Origin: Flavobacteriales bacterium
Lineage (GTDB): Bacteria > Bacteroidota > Bacteroidia > Flavobacteriales_D > Sanyastnellaceae
Direction of reading: 5' to 3'
DNA length: 34,598 nucleotides
NCBI GenBank assembly: GCA_029245065.1
Contig: JAQWQB010000031.1
Coordinates: 1 to 34,598, forward strand
This document shows positions 6,525 to 15,702 of this stretch, one piece after another. The notes under the pieces are model-generated. The model was not told the DNA's origin, ran no database searches, and was given only the letters and a program-made list of their open reading frames with translations. Numbering within the stretch: the stretch's first letter is position 1; each line of letters starts with the position of its first letter. The translations under genes were made by a program, and so were the position numbers.

Positions 6525-8444
6525 TTATTTTTCGTCATTGACCTCTTCAAAGTCAACATCAGTTACTTCTTCATCAGCGGCTTCAGCGCTTCCGGCATCA
6601 CCAGCGTCTCCTTGAGGAGCTCCATCTGCTTGGCCTTCTTGACTTGCAGCGTACATATCCTGACTTGCAGCTTGGAATGCCGTGTTCAGCTTATCCATAG
6701 AAGCGGTAATAGCTTCTAGGTTTTTGCTTTCATGGGCAGCTTTCAATTCAGTCAACGCCTCATCAATCGGAGCGCGCTTCTCAGCAGGAATTTTGTCGCC
6801 GTATTCTTTCAACTGCTTCTCAGTTTGAAAGATCATGCTGTCTGCTTTATTCACTGTTTCGATCTCCTCACGTACTTTTTTGTCAGCATCTGCATTCGCT
6901 TCAGCTTCTTTACGCATACGTTCGATTTCATCATCTGTCAATCCTGAAGATGCTTCAATTCTGATCGATTGTTCTTTGTTCGTAGCCTTATCAATTGCGC
7001 TCACTTTAATGATTCCGTTCGCATCAATGTCAAAAACAACCTCAATTTGAGGCACACCACGTGGTGCAGGTGGCAGTCCGTCTAAGTGGAACTTTCCGAT
7101 GGTGCGGTTGTCAGCTGCTTGAGCACGTTCTCCTTGAAGAACGTGAATTTCAACAGATGGCTGGTTATCGCTAGCCGTAGAGAATGTTTCCGATTTCTTA
7201 GTTGGAATGGTCGTGTTTGCTTCAATCAACTTCGTGAAAACACCTCCCATCGTTTCGATACCTAGTGAAAGTGGAGTAACATCTAGAAGAAGTACATCTT
7301 TCACTTCACCTGTAAGAACACCTCCTTGGATAGCAGCACCAACGGCAACTACTTCGTCTGGGTTCACCCCTTTAGAAGGCTCTTTTCCGAAATATTTCTG
7401 AACAGCCTCTTGTACAGCAGGAATACGTGTAGACCCACCAACCAAGATTACTTCATCAATGTCAGACATAGACAACCCGGCAGCTTTCATTGCTGTTTCG
7501 CAAGGTTCAATAGAACGACGAACTAACGAATCAGCTAGTTGTTCAAATTTTGAACGTGACATAGAACGTACCAAGTGTTTTGGAATTCCATCCACTGGCA
7601 TGATGTATGGCAAGTTGATTTCTGTAGAAGTAGTTGAAGAAAGCTCGATTTTCGCTTTTTCTGCTGCTTCTTTTAGACGTTGCAACGCCATTGGATCTTT
7701 CGTCAAATCCAATCCGCCATTTTCATTCTTAAATTCTTCAACGAGGTAATCAATGATCACTTGGTCAAAATCGTCACCTCCAAGGTGCGTGTCTCCATCT
7801 GTAGACAACACTTCGAAGACACCGTCTCCTAGTTCAAGGATAGATACATCGTGTGTTCCACCACCAAGGTCGAATACCACAATCTTCTGATCAACTGATT
7901 TCTTGTCCAATCCATAAGCCAAGGCCGCAGCAGTTGGCTCGTTGATAATACGTTTTACGGCAAGTCCAGCGATCTCTCCAGCTTCTTTCGTTGCTTGACG
8001 CTGTGCATCATTGAAGTAGGCCGGTACAGTAATTACTGCTTCGCTTACTTCCGTTCCGAGGTAATCCTCTGCCGTCTTTTTCATTTTTTGAAGAATGATG
8101 GCAGAAATCTCTTGTGGAGAATACATTCTATCATCAATCTTAACACGAGGAGTATTGTTGTCTCCTTTCTGAACATCATAAGGTACGCGACCTGCCTCTT
8201 TCGTGCATTCGTCGTAGCTGTTCCCCATGAATCGTTTAATTGAGAAAACCGTTTTTGTTGGGTTCGTGATCGCTTGACGTTTCGCCGGATCTCCAACTTT
8301 ACGCTCGCCTCCTTCAACAAAAGCGACCATCGATGGTGTAGTTCTCTTTCCTTCGCTGTTGGTGATAACAACTGGTTCGTTACCTTCCATTACAGCAACA
8401 CAAGAGTTAGTAGTACCGAGGTCAATTCCGATAATCTTGCTCAT
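6525..8444 (-). CDS. dnaK: Molecular chaperone DnaK (Hsp70)
   Basis: 639 aa from the ATG at 8444, giving the standard N-terminus [13 protein letters not shown]. DnaK binds exposed hydrophobic peptides in the cytosol and cycles between ATP and ADP states with DnaJ and GrpE. The ATPase domain (to about 385) shows the phosphate-1, connect and phosphate-2 loops, including [12 protein letters not shown] and the linker [13 protein letters not shown]. The beta-sandwich and helical lid follow, ending in the acidic tail V-T-D-V-D-F-E-E-V. An in-frame TTG at 8465 preceded by GGAGGTG would add seven residues; the canonical protein start favours the ATG. No dnaJ or grpE adjoins it, so the gene stands alone with its own terminator. 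Confidence 0.97.
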   Translation of the reverse strand: MSKIIGIDLGTTNSCVAVMEGNEPVVITNSEGKRTTPSMVAFVEGGERKVGDPAKRQAITNPTKTVFSIKRFMGNSYDECTKEAGRVPYDVQKGDNNTPRVKIDDRMYSPQEISAIILQKMKKTAEDYLGTEVSEAVITVPAYFNDAQRQATKEAGEIAGLAVKRIINEPTAAALAYGLDKKSVDQKIVVFDLGGGTHDVSILELGDGVFEVLSTDGDTHLGGDDFDQVIIDYLVEEFKNENGGLDLTKDPMALQRLKEAAEKAKIELSSTTSTEINLPYIMPVDGIPKHLVRSMSRSKFEQLADSLVRRSIEPCETAMKAAGLSMSDIDEVILVGGSTRIPAVQEAVQKYFGKEPSKGVNPDEVVAVGAAIQGGVLTGEVKDVLLLDVTPLSLGIETMGGVFTKLIEANTTIPTKKSETFSTASDNQPSVEIHVLQGERAQAADNRTIGKFHLDGLPPAPRGVPQIEVVFDIDANGIIKVSAIDKATNKEQSIRIEASSGLTDDEIERMRKEAEANADADKKVREEIETVNKADSMIFQTEKQLKEYGDKIPAEKRAPIDEALTELKAAHESKNLEAITASMDKLNTAFQAASQDMYAASQEGQADGAPQGDAGDAGSAEAADEEVTDVDFEEVNDEK

Positions 8445-8474
8445 ATTGTTGTTCGTTTTTTGCAATTTTTAATT

Positions 8475-8481
8475 CACCTCC
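8475..8481 (-). promoter_or_regulatory. Shine-Dalgarno-like GGAGGTG upstream of dnaK
   Basis: On the minus strand GGAGGTG lies about 30 bases before the ATG at 8444 but only 9 bases before an in-frame TTG at 8465. Strong SD sequences are uncommon in Bacteroidota, so the position is noteworthy: it fits the TTG, not the ATG that gives the family N-terminus. Confidence 0.35.
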
Positions 8482-8636
8482 ACTATGTCAAATCGTGTGC
8501 CACCGCTTTTTCATGCCATGTTTATGCAATTTTGACAGTATACCGCTGACAAAGCAATTCTTTTTCAATACTCCGCATGACAAAATGACGATGACATGCC
8601 TAGGTTCAGTAAATTGCGGGCACCAATTGAAAGACC

Positions 8637-9020
8637 ATGACGGAAGAGCAAGAGAAAATGAGCGTGTTGATTCAACTTGTTAAAGCAGACGGACTGTTAG
8701 CGCAAGAAGAACAGGAGCTTCTTTTAACGATCGCAAGCAAAGCGGGGATATCAGAAGAAGAACTCACAACAATTAGCGCCCAGAAACCAGGGAAAAAACG
8801 AAAGTTCTCTCCTTCAGATAAAATAAAGCTCTTCTATCAATCACTTCTTTTAGCAAATGCAGACGGTGAAATTTCTGATGAAGAAACCATGATGCTCCAT
8901 GACTTAGGAACGTCACTTGGATTGGACATGTTCAAAGTGCAGATTCTTATTCAAAATGTGAAGGAAGAAGGAAAAACAGCGCTGAGCGAAGATGACCTTG
9001 AAAATGTACTTCAACTGTAA
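8637..9020 (+). CDS. TerB-like (tellurite resistance protein B domain) protein
   Basis: 127 aa, all-helical and acidic. It shows the two-fold TerB pattern: V-K-A-D-G-L-L-A-Q-E-E near residues 15-25 and N-A-D-G-E-I-S-D-E-E near 79-89. Each is an acidic metal-binding-like turn at the start of a helix pair. TerB-like domains occur in stress and membrane-associated systems and bind divalent metal; the biochemical role is poorly defined, and most members have nothing to do with tellurite. No other ter genes are near. The stop codon shares a base with the next gene's ATG (TAATG), so the two are almost certainly translated together. That links the protein to a metal or cobalamin receptor. Confidence 0.7.
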   Translation: MTEEQEKMSVLIQLVKADGLLAQEEQELLLTIASKAGISEEELTTISAQKPGKKRKFSPSDKIKLFYQSLLLANADGEISDEETMMLHDLGTSLGLDMFKVQILIQNVKEEGKTALSEDDLENVLQL

Positions 9021-9823
9021 TGATGGAATTTAAAGATCAACTCGGCAGAGTTATCAAACTAGCCGAAAGACCTACTAGAATTGTATCGGTAGTTCCCAGC
9101 CAAACAGAGCTGCTTTTTGACCTTGGACTTGATGAAGAAGTGGTTGGGTTGACGAAATTTTGTGTACACCCCAATGACAAATGGAAGAGCGTTCAACGCG
9201 TTGGAGGAACCAAGAAACTTCATTTCAACGTAATTGACGATCTCAAACCTGACCTAATTATAGCCAACAAAGAGGAAAATACACAAGAAGAAATTGAACG
9301 ATTGGCCCAAAAGTACCCTGTTTGGATCTCTGATATTCGCAGCATTCCGGCCGCACTTGAGATGATCAAACAAGTTGGTGAGTTGGTCGGTAAAAGAGGA
9401 CAAGCCATTCAGCTGGCTGATAAGATTCAACTTGAGTGGGATGGACTGAAGGACAAAGCAAAGGAAATCAAAGTAGCTTATGCTATTTGGAATGAACCAT
9501 TGATGCTGGCCGGAAATGACACGTTCATTCATGAAGTACTAACTTGGATGGGGTTTGAAAATGTTGCGTTGAAGTTCAACGACCGCTATCCGTCAGCGTC
9601 TTCGTTGCAGCTGATTCAAGCTGAAGCCGAAATCGTCTTTTTATCAAGCGAGCCTTATCCATTTGATGAAAGCCATCAAAAACAATTTGTGCGAAAACTC
9701 CCGCAAATTGAACGTGGGTTTCCGCTGGTGGACGGGGAAATGTTTAGCTGGTACGGAAGTAGAATGTTACTTGCAACAGCTTACTTTAAGCGCCTGTTAA
9801 TGGAATTAAGCCTCCGACGCTGA
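9020..9823 (+). CDS. Helical-backbone metal receptor, BtuF/TroA-like, without signal peptide
   Basis: 267 aa. The protein opens directly with D-Q-L-G-R and P-T-R-I-V-S-V-V-P-S-Q-T-E-L-L-F-D-L-G-L, the first strand and helix of the periplasmic-binding-protein class III fold (BtuF, FhuD, TroA). The P-D-L-I-I-A-N segment, long backbone helix (about 115-150) and C-terminal lobe ending in A-T-A-Y-F-K-R-L follow. Relatives bind cobalamin, ferric siderophores or haem and pass them to an ABC importer. Here there is no signal peptide or lipobox, and no permease or ATPase gene adjoins, so it probably stays in the cytosol. A second ATG follows at 9023. It is in a two-gene operon with the TerB-like gene (1-bp overlap). 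Ligand unknown. Confidence 0.75.
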   Translation: MMEFKDQLGRVIKLAERPTRIVSVVPSQTELLFDLGLDEEVVGLTKFCVHPNDKWKSVQRVGGTKKLHFNVIDDLKPDLIIANKEENTQEEIERLAQKYPVWISDIRSIPAALEMIKQVGELVGKRGQAIQLADKIQLEWDGLKDKAKEIKVAYAIWNEPLMLAGNDTFIHEVLTWMGFENVALKFNDRYPSASSLQLIQAEAEIVFLSSEPYPFDESHQKQFVRKLPQIERGFPLVDGEMFSWYGSRMLLATAYFKRLLMELSLRR

Positions 9824-9890
9824 TAACTCCTAAAAAGAACGTTTCACGACGAAAATATTTGGTGCAACTTTGTAGTTATAGTCTTACACC

Positions 9891-12176
9891 ATGCGAACTA
9901 AGTCTCTCTTTATTTTACTGGCGATTGTCAGCTTCCTTTCTCCGTCCACTTTCGGACAGAAAGTAGGCGTAGTTCTCAGTGGAGGAGGTGCCAAAGGTGC
10001 TGCGCATATTGGCTTTCTGAAAGCGCTCGAAGAAAATGAAATTCCAATAGACTACATTGCAGGAAGTAGCATGGGCGCTGTCATTGGTGCCATGTATGCC
10101 TCCGGCCTAACGATTGAAGAAATTGAAGCGGTTGTTGTTTCGGATGAGTATAGAAGAATGGCCGAAGGCGAAATTGATGACGAGTTGCGCTACTTCTTCA
10201 AAGAGGATGATCCGAATGCCAGCATGGGGACCATCAAATTCAACAAAGGAAAGCTCACGACACCTACACTTCCGGTCAATTTGATCAACACTGCGCTACT
10301 CGACTTTAATTTGATGTTGGGCTTCAGCCAATCTTCGGCAGCGGCGAATTACAACTTTGACAGTCTGATGGTGCCTTTTCGATGTGTTGCAGCAGATATT
10401 CAACGAAAAGAACAAGTCATTTTCCGAAAAGGGCACCTCACTTCCGCGGTAAGAGCGTCAATGACTTTTCCCTTCTACTTGGAGCCGATTGAGTTGGACG
10501 GGGCCTTGCTTTTTGATGGAGGCCTTTACAACAATTTTCCCTCAGATGTCCTTTACAATGACTTCTTGCCAGATGTCATTCTAGGTTGCAACGTGAGTTC
10601 AAATGAAGATCCACCGAGGGCTGAAGACCCGCTGTCACAATTGAAAAGTATGGTGGTTTATGAAACAAATTTCGAATCGTTGTGTGACGAAATGTTGATT
10701 ATTGAACCCGACATGGAGGTTGGAACCTTCGACTTCAAGAAAGTTCAAGGTGCCATCAATACGGGGTATTCCGCAACAGTTGCTCGAATGCAAGAAGTGC
10801 TGGATTTGACGGAGCGAAGGGTAGATGCCGATGAAATTGCTGCTAAGAGAACCGCCTTCAATCAACAGAAAAAGGAATTGGTGTTTGACGAAATCACCGT
10901 AAGCGGACTCGAAAAGTCTCAGAAGAATTATGTTCGACGGTTCATGCGCCGAAAGGCAGATACCTTAGGGGTAGACGATTTGAAGAAGAAGTATTTCCGC
11001 GTTTATTCAGACGATAAGATTAGAACGATTTTTCCGACGGCAACATACAAGGAGCGCACGGGCTTTTACAGCCTCAACATGAACATGAAGAAAGAGAAAG
11101 ACGTCCTATTGTCCATTGGAGGAAACGTTTCTTCTCGTCCTTTGAACGTAGGATTCATTGATGTTCGATACAATGTATTTGGAAGGGTGAGCACCACGTT
11201 ACTAGCGAATTCCTACTTTGGAAAGTTCTATGGATCGACTTTCGTAGCTGCCAGGTTTGACTTTCCCACCCGAATTCCATTGTCTGTTGAACCTTCTTTC
11301 ACCCTCAATAGATGGGATTACTTCAGAAGTTTCGCCACATTTTTTGAAGAATCGCAGCCGTCCTTTATTGTCTCTACGGAACGTTTTGCAAGCCTGAAAT
11401 TGAGATTTCCATCGGGGAATAAAGGAAGGGTAGATTTTATAGGAAGTGGCGGAAGGCTAGCTGATGACTACTACCAAACCGAATCATTCACAGCGGCAGA
11501 CACAGCTGATAGAACGCGTTTCGACGCGCTTGTTTTCGATGCCATTTACGAACGAAATACCCTAAACCGAAAACTCTATTCGAACCGAGGAACGTATTTG
11601 AAATTTCGTTTCAAGCAAACAGGAGCCGACGAACAGACTATACCTGGATCGACTTCGTTGAATAGAGACACGGTTGATACCCAACGAAGTTGGTTCAATA
11701 TAAAGCTGACCTACATGAATTACTTCTATAAGAAAGGACCGTTTACCGCAGGTTATTTGGCAGAAGGGGTGTATTCAAATCAACCTGTTTTTCAGAATGC
11801 CACGGCCTCGCAAATTGCCCTACCGGCATTTCAACCCATTCCAGAAAGTAAATCGTTCTTCTTGAATCAATTCAGGGCACAGAGTTATGCAGCCACGGGG
11901 CTGATGCTCGTGACCTCATTTACCGAGAACTTGGATTTGAGGTTCGAGGGGTATGCCTTTGCAGGTATCGGAAACAATGACTCAAACGAAGAGGGAATAC
12001 CTTTTTTCGAATTCAATATTGAACCTGTATACCTTGGCTCAGGGGCACTTGTGTACCACTCACCAGTGGGCCCGCTAAGTCTTTCAGCGAACTATTACGA
12101 TAAAAAAGAGGAGAAATGGAGTTTCATCTTTAACTTCGGTTACCTCTTGTTCAATAGATCAGTGAGACACAATTAA
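9891..12176 (+). CDS. Patatin-like phospholipase fused to POTRA and outer-membrane beta-barrel (RssA/PlpD-like)
   Basis: 761 aa. A Sec signal peptide at 1-22 ends in S-T-F-G-Q. The patatin domain carries the oxyanion loop G31-G-G-A-K-G, the nucleophile motif G58-S-S60-M-G and the D209-G-G catalytic Asp, so the Ser-Asp dyad is intact. About residues 329-402 form a POTRA-like beta-alpha repeat (F-D-E-I-T-V-S-G-L). The remaining 350 residues are aromatic-rich alternating strands of an Omp85/BamA-type barrel. The plan matches PlpD-like type V autotransporters and their Bacteroidota relatives: lipase exported through or attached to its own barrel, cleaving phospholipids at the surface or in the periplasm. 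A near-consensus promoter box CAACTTTG lies at 9865-9872. Monocistronic by spacing. Confidence 0.88.
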   Translation: MRTKSLFILLAIVSFLSPSTFGQKVGVVLSGGGAKGAAHIGFLKALEENEIPIDYIAGSSMGAVIGAMYASGLTIEEIEAVVVSDEYRRMAEGEIDDELRYFFKEDDPNASMGTIKFNKGKLTTPTLPVNLINTALLDFNLMLGFSQSSAAANYNFDSLMVPFRCVAADIQRKEQVIFRKGHLTSAVRASMTFPFYLEPIELDGALLFDGGLYNNFPSDVLYNDFLPDVILGCNVSSNEDPPRAEDPLSQLKSMVVYETNFESLCDEMLIIEPDMEVGTFDFKKVQGAINTGYSATVARMQEVLDLTERRVDADEIAAKRTAFNQQKKELVFDEITVSGLEKSQKNYVRRFMRRKADTLGVDDLKKKYFRVYSDDKIRTIFPTATYKERTGFYSLNMNMKKEKDVLLSIGGNVSSRPLNVGFIDVRYNVFGRVSTTLLANSYFGKFYGSTFVAARFDFPTRIPLSVEPSFTLNRWDYFRSFATFFEESQPSFIVSTERFASLKLRFPSGNKGRVDFIGSGGRLADDYYQTESFTAADTADRTRFDALVFDAIYERNTLNRKLYSNRGTYLKFRFKQTGADEQTIPGSTSLNRDTVDTQRSWFNIKLTYMNYFYKKGPFTAGYLAEGVYSNQPVFQNATASQIALPAFQPIPESKSFFLNQFRAQSYAATGLMLVTSFTENLDLRFEGYAFAGIGNNDSNEEGIPFFEFNIEPVYLGSGALVYHSPVGPLSLSANYYDKKEEKWSFIFNFGYLLFNRSVRHN

Positions 12177-12195
12177 ATTCTGAAGGGGGATTTTC

Positions 12196-12203
12196 TACCT
12201 TTG
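12196..12203 (+). promoter_or_regulatory. Candidate -7 box for the glycan operon
   Basis: TACCTTTG is a full match to TAnnTTTG, 15 bases before the ATG at 12219. No clear -33 TTG is present at about 20 bp. It supports choosing ATG 12219 over the in-frame TTG at 12201, which would lie inside the promoter box. Confidence 0.5.
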
Positions 12204-12218
12204 TCCAAATTTTTTTCC

Positions 12219-13271
12219 ATGAATAAAGCGAAATTCGGAGTAATAGGTGCAGGCCATATTGGCAAACGTCATGCAGAAATGATTATGCGTAATGACGAAG
12301 CAGAGCTGATAGCTATTTGCGACAGAAGATCGAAAGAAACGTGTGCCGTTACTTGGGATGTTCCATTCTATGCTACGCCCGAAGAAATGATCGAAGCTCA
12401 TCCAGAGATTGAAGTGATTAGTGTGTGCACACCAAATGGATTGCACGCAGAACACGCATTGGCTGCTTTGGAAAATAAAAAGCATGTGGTGATTGAGAAG
12501 CCAATGGCGCTTTCAAAAGCTGATTGCGAAAAGATTATTTACACCGCTTTGAATCGTTCTCGTTTCGTTTTCGGCGTAATGCAGAACCGCTATTCTCCTC
12601 CTTCGCAATGGATCAAAGAACTCGTGGATTCTGGCAAACTAGGTGAAATTTTCATGGTCCAAATCAACTGCTTTTGGAACCGTGATGACAATTACTACGG
12701 GAAGGTGCATTGGAAAGGAACGCATGACCTTGATGGCGGAACACTATTTACGCAGTTCTCGCACTTCATTGATATTATGTATTGGCTGTTTGGAGATATC
12801 GAAAATATCCAAGCGCGCTTCAAAGACTTTAGACACCAGCACAACACTGATTTCGAAGATTCTGGATTCATCAGTTTTGATTTTGTGAATGAAGGAATTG
12901 GTAGCATTTCTTTTTCAACAGCAGTTGATCAAAAGAACTACGAGTCTTCAATGACAATCGTAGCTGAAAATGGCACCGTTAAGATTGGTGGACAGTACAT
13001 GAACGAAGTAGAGTATTGCTTGGTGAGAGACTATGAAATGCCAGAATTAGCGGAATCTAACCCGGCCAACGATTATGGGAGCTACAAAGGGTCTGCTGCC
13101 AATCATAACTACGTCATCCAAAATGTTATTGATGCGCTTCATGGGAATAAGGAAATCACAACGAACGCGCTTGAGGGCTTGAAAGTTGTTGATATCATCG
13201 AACGTATATACGCTTCTGGAGAACGCATTGTGAAAGTGAGAGAGGAGAGCGAAGAAAGTTCAGTTTCTTAA
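12219..13271 (+). CDS. Gfo/Idh/MocA family oxidoreductase, WbpB/WlbA-like sugar-nucleotide dehydrogenase
   Basis: 350 aa from ATG 12219. The N-terminal Rossmann fold has G10-A-G-H-I-G. The family's catalytic lysine sits in E93-K94-P. A G-G-T-L-F-T-Q-F-S-H182-F-I-D185 segment provides the active-site His and Asp of the C-terminal domain. Together with the M-Q-N-R-Y-S-P-P and N-C-F-W-N-R-D-D stretches it resembles WbpB/WlbA. Those enzymes use NAD to oxidise C3 of UDP-GlcNAc-uronic acid on the path to di-acetamido glucuronic acid; this exact substrate is inferred. It is the first gene of a plus-strand operon with flippase, glycosyltransferase and acyltransferase. The rest of a Wbp pathway (6-dehydrogenase, aminotransferase, acetyltransferase) is not in the window. 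Confidence 0.82.
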   Translation: MNKAKFGVIGAGHIGKRHAEMIMRNDEAELIAICDRRSKETCAVTWDVPFYATPEEMIEAHPEIEVISVCTPNGLHAEHALAALENKKHVVIEKPMALSKADCEKIIYTALNRSRFVFGVMQNRYSPPSQWIKELVDSGKLGEIFMVQINCFWNRDDNYYGKVHWKGTHDLDGGTLFTQFSHFIDIMYWLFGDIENIQARFKDFRHQHNTDFEDSGFISFDFVNEGIGSISFSTAVDQKNYESSMTIVAENGTVKIGGQYMNEVEYCLVRDYEMPELAESNPANDYGSYKGSAANHNYVIQNVIDALHGNKEITTNALEGLKVVDIIERIYASGERIVKVREESEESSVS

Positions 13272-13274
13272 CGC

Positions 13275-14555
13275 GTGTTGAAGGGCCTTCTAGCTTCAGA
13301 CTTCATTAAAAATGTTGTGACCTTGATGACAGGGACAGCGTTAGGACAAGTTATTGCCCTAGTATTGTCGCTTGTTGTTACCCGGTTCTACACCCCAGAA
13401 ATGTTCGCAAGCCTTGAACATTTCGCAATGATCTTGGGAATTCTTGGCGTGGTTGCAGGCGGTAAGTATGAACCAGCTATCATGCTTCCAGAGAAAAGCA
13501 CTTCGGCACTGAATGTTTTCGCATTGAGCCTTAGAATTGGGCTGGTTGTAAGTTTAGTTGCCTTCGTCATTACTTTATTCTTTAACCATCAAATAGCCAA
13601 CGCACTGGGCAATCCAGAATTAGCCAATGTGCTATTTCTTGTTGGACCGGCAACGTTTCTGTTTGTTTTCACTACCGGATGTACCTACTGGTTCGGAAGA
13701 AAGAAGAAGTACAAACCCGTTGCTTCAAGCAAGACCCTGTTCTCTGCAGTCAGTGAACCTTCCAAAATTGGTTTTGGTGCCATCGGTTTCAAGCCTGGAG
13801 GACTCGTTTGGGGTGTGTTTTTGGGGCATGTTTTCACCGCATTCTATTTGTGGATAGCCTTTGTGAGGGACATGAAAAAAGGGTTCTCTGGTGTGACGAA
13901 AACAGGGATTAGATCAGTTGCTGAGAAGTACAAAGATTATCCAAAATTCAGCATCGCAGGCAGCTTGCTCAATCGCACTGCTCAATGGTTGCACATCGCT
14001 TTATTCGGAATTCTCTACGAAGAGAAAGGACTAATTGCCGTAGGGGTGTTAGGTTTGTGCAGACGAATTCTGATGACACCGCTGAACGTACTTTCTACCT
14101 CGTTTTCCCAAGTGTATTTTCAGCGCATAACGGAGTTGAAAGACAACCAAGTTCTTCGCACTTATTACATTCGGTCACTGCTACGTTTCGCACTGATAGG
14201 TGCCGTTATGATTGGCGCTGTATGGATGATACCGGAAGGCACCATGACGTTCGTTTTCGGGGAAGGGTGGGAGCCTGTTTTACCATTTCTCCACATCTTG
14301 GTATTCTGGTTTGCTGCTAATTTCACCGTTAGTTCGTTGGGTTTTATTTTACACCGAGTTCAAAAGCAACGAGCTATGTTGAAGCTAGATGCTGTTCATT
14401 TCATACTAGTGTTGGTAGCACTTTTAGGAGCCTACCAATTGGGAATGGATGAACTTGGAGCGCTCCGTGCGTTTGTTTTAGCGAAAGTCATTTACTTTGC
14501 CATAAATATTATAGTGACCCTCCAGTTGCTCAAGAAAAATGCCGTTTCAGCATGA
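13275..14555 (+). CDS. Polysaccharide (lipid-linked oligosaccharide) flippase, Wzx/MATE-like
   Basis: 426 aa integral membrane protein with roughly a dozen hydrophobic segments, typical of the polysaccharide biosynthesis flippases of the MOP superfamily. These move undecaprenyl-linked repeat units across the inner membrane. The N-terminal T-L-M-T-G-T-A-L-G-Q-V-I-A-L helix is characteristic of the group. The start is GTG at 13275, three bases after the preceding stop codon; a TTG follows directly, and the first ATG (13326) would cut into the first helix. Tight spacing upstream and a 4-bp overlap downstream with the GT4 gene place it in the glycan operon, where it would flip the product made by its neighbours. 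Confidence 0.85.
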   Translation: MLKGLLASDFIKNVVTLMTGTALGQVIALVLSLVVTRFYTPEMFASLEHFAMILGILGVVAGGKYEPAIMLPEKSTSALNVFALSLRIGLVVSLVAFVITLFFNHQIANALGNPELANVLFLVGPATFLFVFTTGCTYWFGRKKKYKPVASSKTLFSAVSEPSKIGFGAIGFKPGGLVWGVFLGHVFTAFYLWIAFVRDMKKGFSGVTKTGIRSVAEKYKDYPKFSIAGSLLNRTAQWLHIALFGILYEEKGLIAVGVLGLCRRILMTPLNVLSTSFSQVYFQRITELKDNQVLRTYYIRSLLRFALIGAVMIGAVWMIPEGTMTFVFGEGWEPVLPFLHILVFWFAANFTVSSLGFILHRVQKQRAMLKLDAVHFILVLVALLGAYQLGMDELGALRAFVLAKVIYFAINIIVTLQLLKKNAVSA

Positions 14556-15691
14556 AAGAATTGAAAGTTGCCAACCTGGTTTTGAATAACTTCACCAATG
14601 ACAATAGGGTGTACAAGACGGCAAAGTCGCTAACTGATTTTGGCTACACAGTCACCATTATAGCCTTGTTGAAGGGAGATGTCAAAGCCAAAGATGAGAT
14701 TGATGGCATTCCGATTGAGCGAATTGAACTAAAGACCATGCGCTTGCCAGAAGGAACGCTTTGGGGGGCTATCAAGTACCTTGAAATTATCTGGAAGATG
14801 GTTTGGAGGTACCGCAAGTATGACATTTGGCACTGCAACGACTTTGAGATCTTTTTCATGGGGGTCTTAGCGAAGATGACAAGGCCAAAATTGAAGCTCG
14901 TCTACGACAGTCATGAATATCAATCTGAACGCTACGGTAAAGCCGGAATAGAGAAGAAATTCATTTCTAGAATGGAGAAGTGGACCATTCATAAGGCGGA
15001 AGCATTTATTACAGTGTCTGCTGGGATTGCTGAAGAATACAAAAGACGTTTCGGCGTGAAATCTCCTTACCTAGTCTATAACTCTCCACACCTGACAGAG
15101 GTGACAAAGTCAGATATTCTGCGTGACAAATTTGGGATAGGCAAGGAAGTGAAAATTTTCTTGTACCAAGGAGGCCTTGCAGTAAGTCGTGGAATGGAAC
15201 TTTTGCTGGAGACTTTTGAAAAAATGAACGACCCATCCATCCATTTGGTGATGATGGGAAGTGGAACGTTCCAACCATTAGTTGAGGAAGTTGCAGCAAG
15301 AAGCAGCGTTGTTCACTTTCACTCATCTGTGCCGTACCACGACCTCATCCAATACACAGCGAGTGTTGACGTAGGTATCATTTCTACACAAAACCTGTGC
15401 TTGAACAATTGGTTTTGTATGCCCAACAAACTCTTCGAATACATTCAGGCAGAGATACCTGTTCTAACCAATAATCTTCATGATTGCAGACAAGTAGTCA
15501 AAGAATGGGAAATAGGGGAGGTCATTCCTGAATACAACGCTGAAGACCTTGAGCGTTCCGTAAGAGCCATGGCGAAAAAAGACCTGTCGATTTACCAAGA
15601 GGGATTGAAGAAAGCCAAGAAGAACTTCCAATGGAACACAGAGGAAAAGAAGTTGGAAGAGATTTACGCCAACGTGGCTAAACAATTCTAA
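14552..15691 (+). CDS. Glycosyltransferase family 4 protein
   Basis: 379 aa with the GT-B plan. The N-terminal acceptor domain includes V-L-N-N-F-T-N-D-N-R-V near residues 10-20 and the W-H-C-N-D-F-E segment. The C-terminal donor domain shows Y-Q-G-G-L-A-V-S-R-G near the hinge, a V-M-M-G-S-G strand, and P-N-K-L-F-E-Y-I-Q-A-E-I-P-V-L, the GT4 donor-binding helix with its conserved Glu. Such enzymes are retaining transferases that add a sugar from a nucleotide donor to a lipid-linked or glycan acceptor at the cytosolic membrane face. Donor and acceptor cannot be told. The ATG overlaps the flippase stop by 4 bp. Confidence 0.88.
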   Translation: MKELKVANLVLNNFTNDNRVYKTAKSLTDFGYTVTIIALLKGDVKAKDEIDGIPIERIELKTMRLPEGTLWGAIKYLEIIWKMVWRYRKYDIWHCNDFEIFFMGVLAKMTRPKLKLVYDSHEYQSERYGKAGIEKKFISRMEKWTIHKAEAFITVSAGIAEEYKRRFGVKSPYLVYNSPHLTEVTKSDILRDKFGIGKEVKIFLYQGGLAVSRGMELLLETFEKMNDPSIHLVMMGSGTFQPLVEEVAARSSVVHFHSSVPYHDLIQYTASVDVGIISTQNLCLNNWFCMPNKLFEYIQAEIPVLTNNLHDCRQVVKEWEIGEVIPEYNAEDLERSVRAMAKKDLSIYQEGLKKAKKNFQWNTEEKKLEEIYANVAKQF

Positions 15692-15702
15692 GGAAACTAC
15701 GG

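Noticed and set aside
8486-8537. TGTCAAA and TTTGACA arms (8486-8492, 8531-8537) between dnaK and the TerB-like gene, at first read as TTGACA-type promoters
   Set aside because: The arms are 38 bp apart and no matching -10 element follows at 17 bp; Bacteroidota promoters use TAnnTTTG, so sigma-70-like hexamers are weak evidence.
8637-9020. Tellurite-resistance gene cluster
   Set aside because: Only a lone TerB-like domain is present; no terC, terD, terZ or other ter gene is near, so resistance is not supported.
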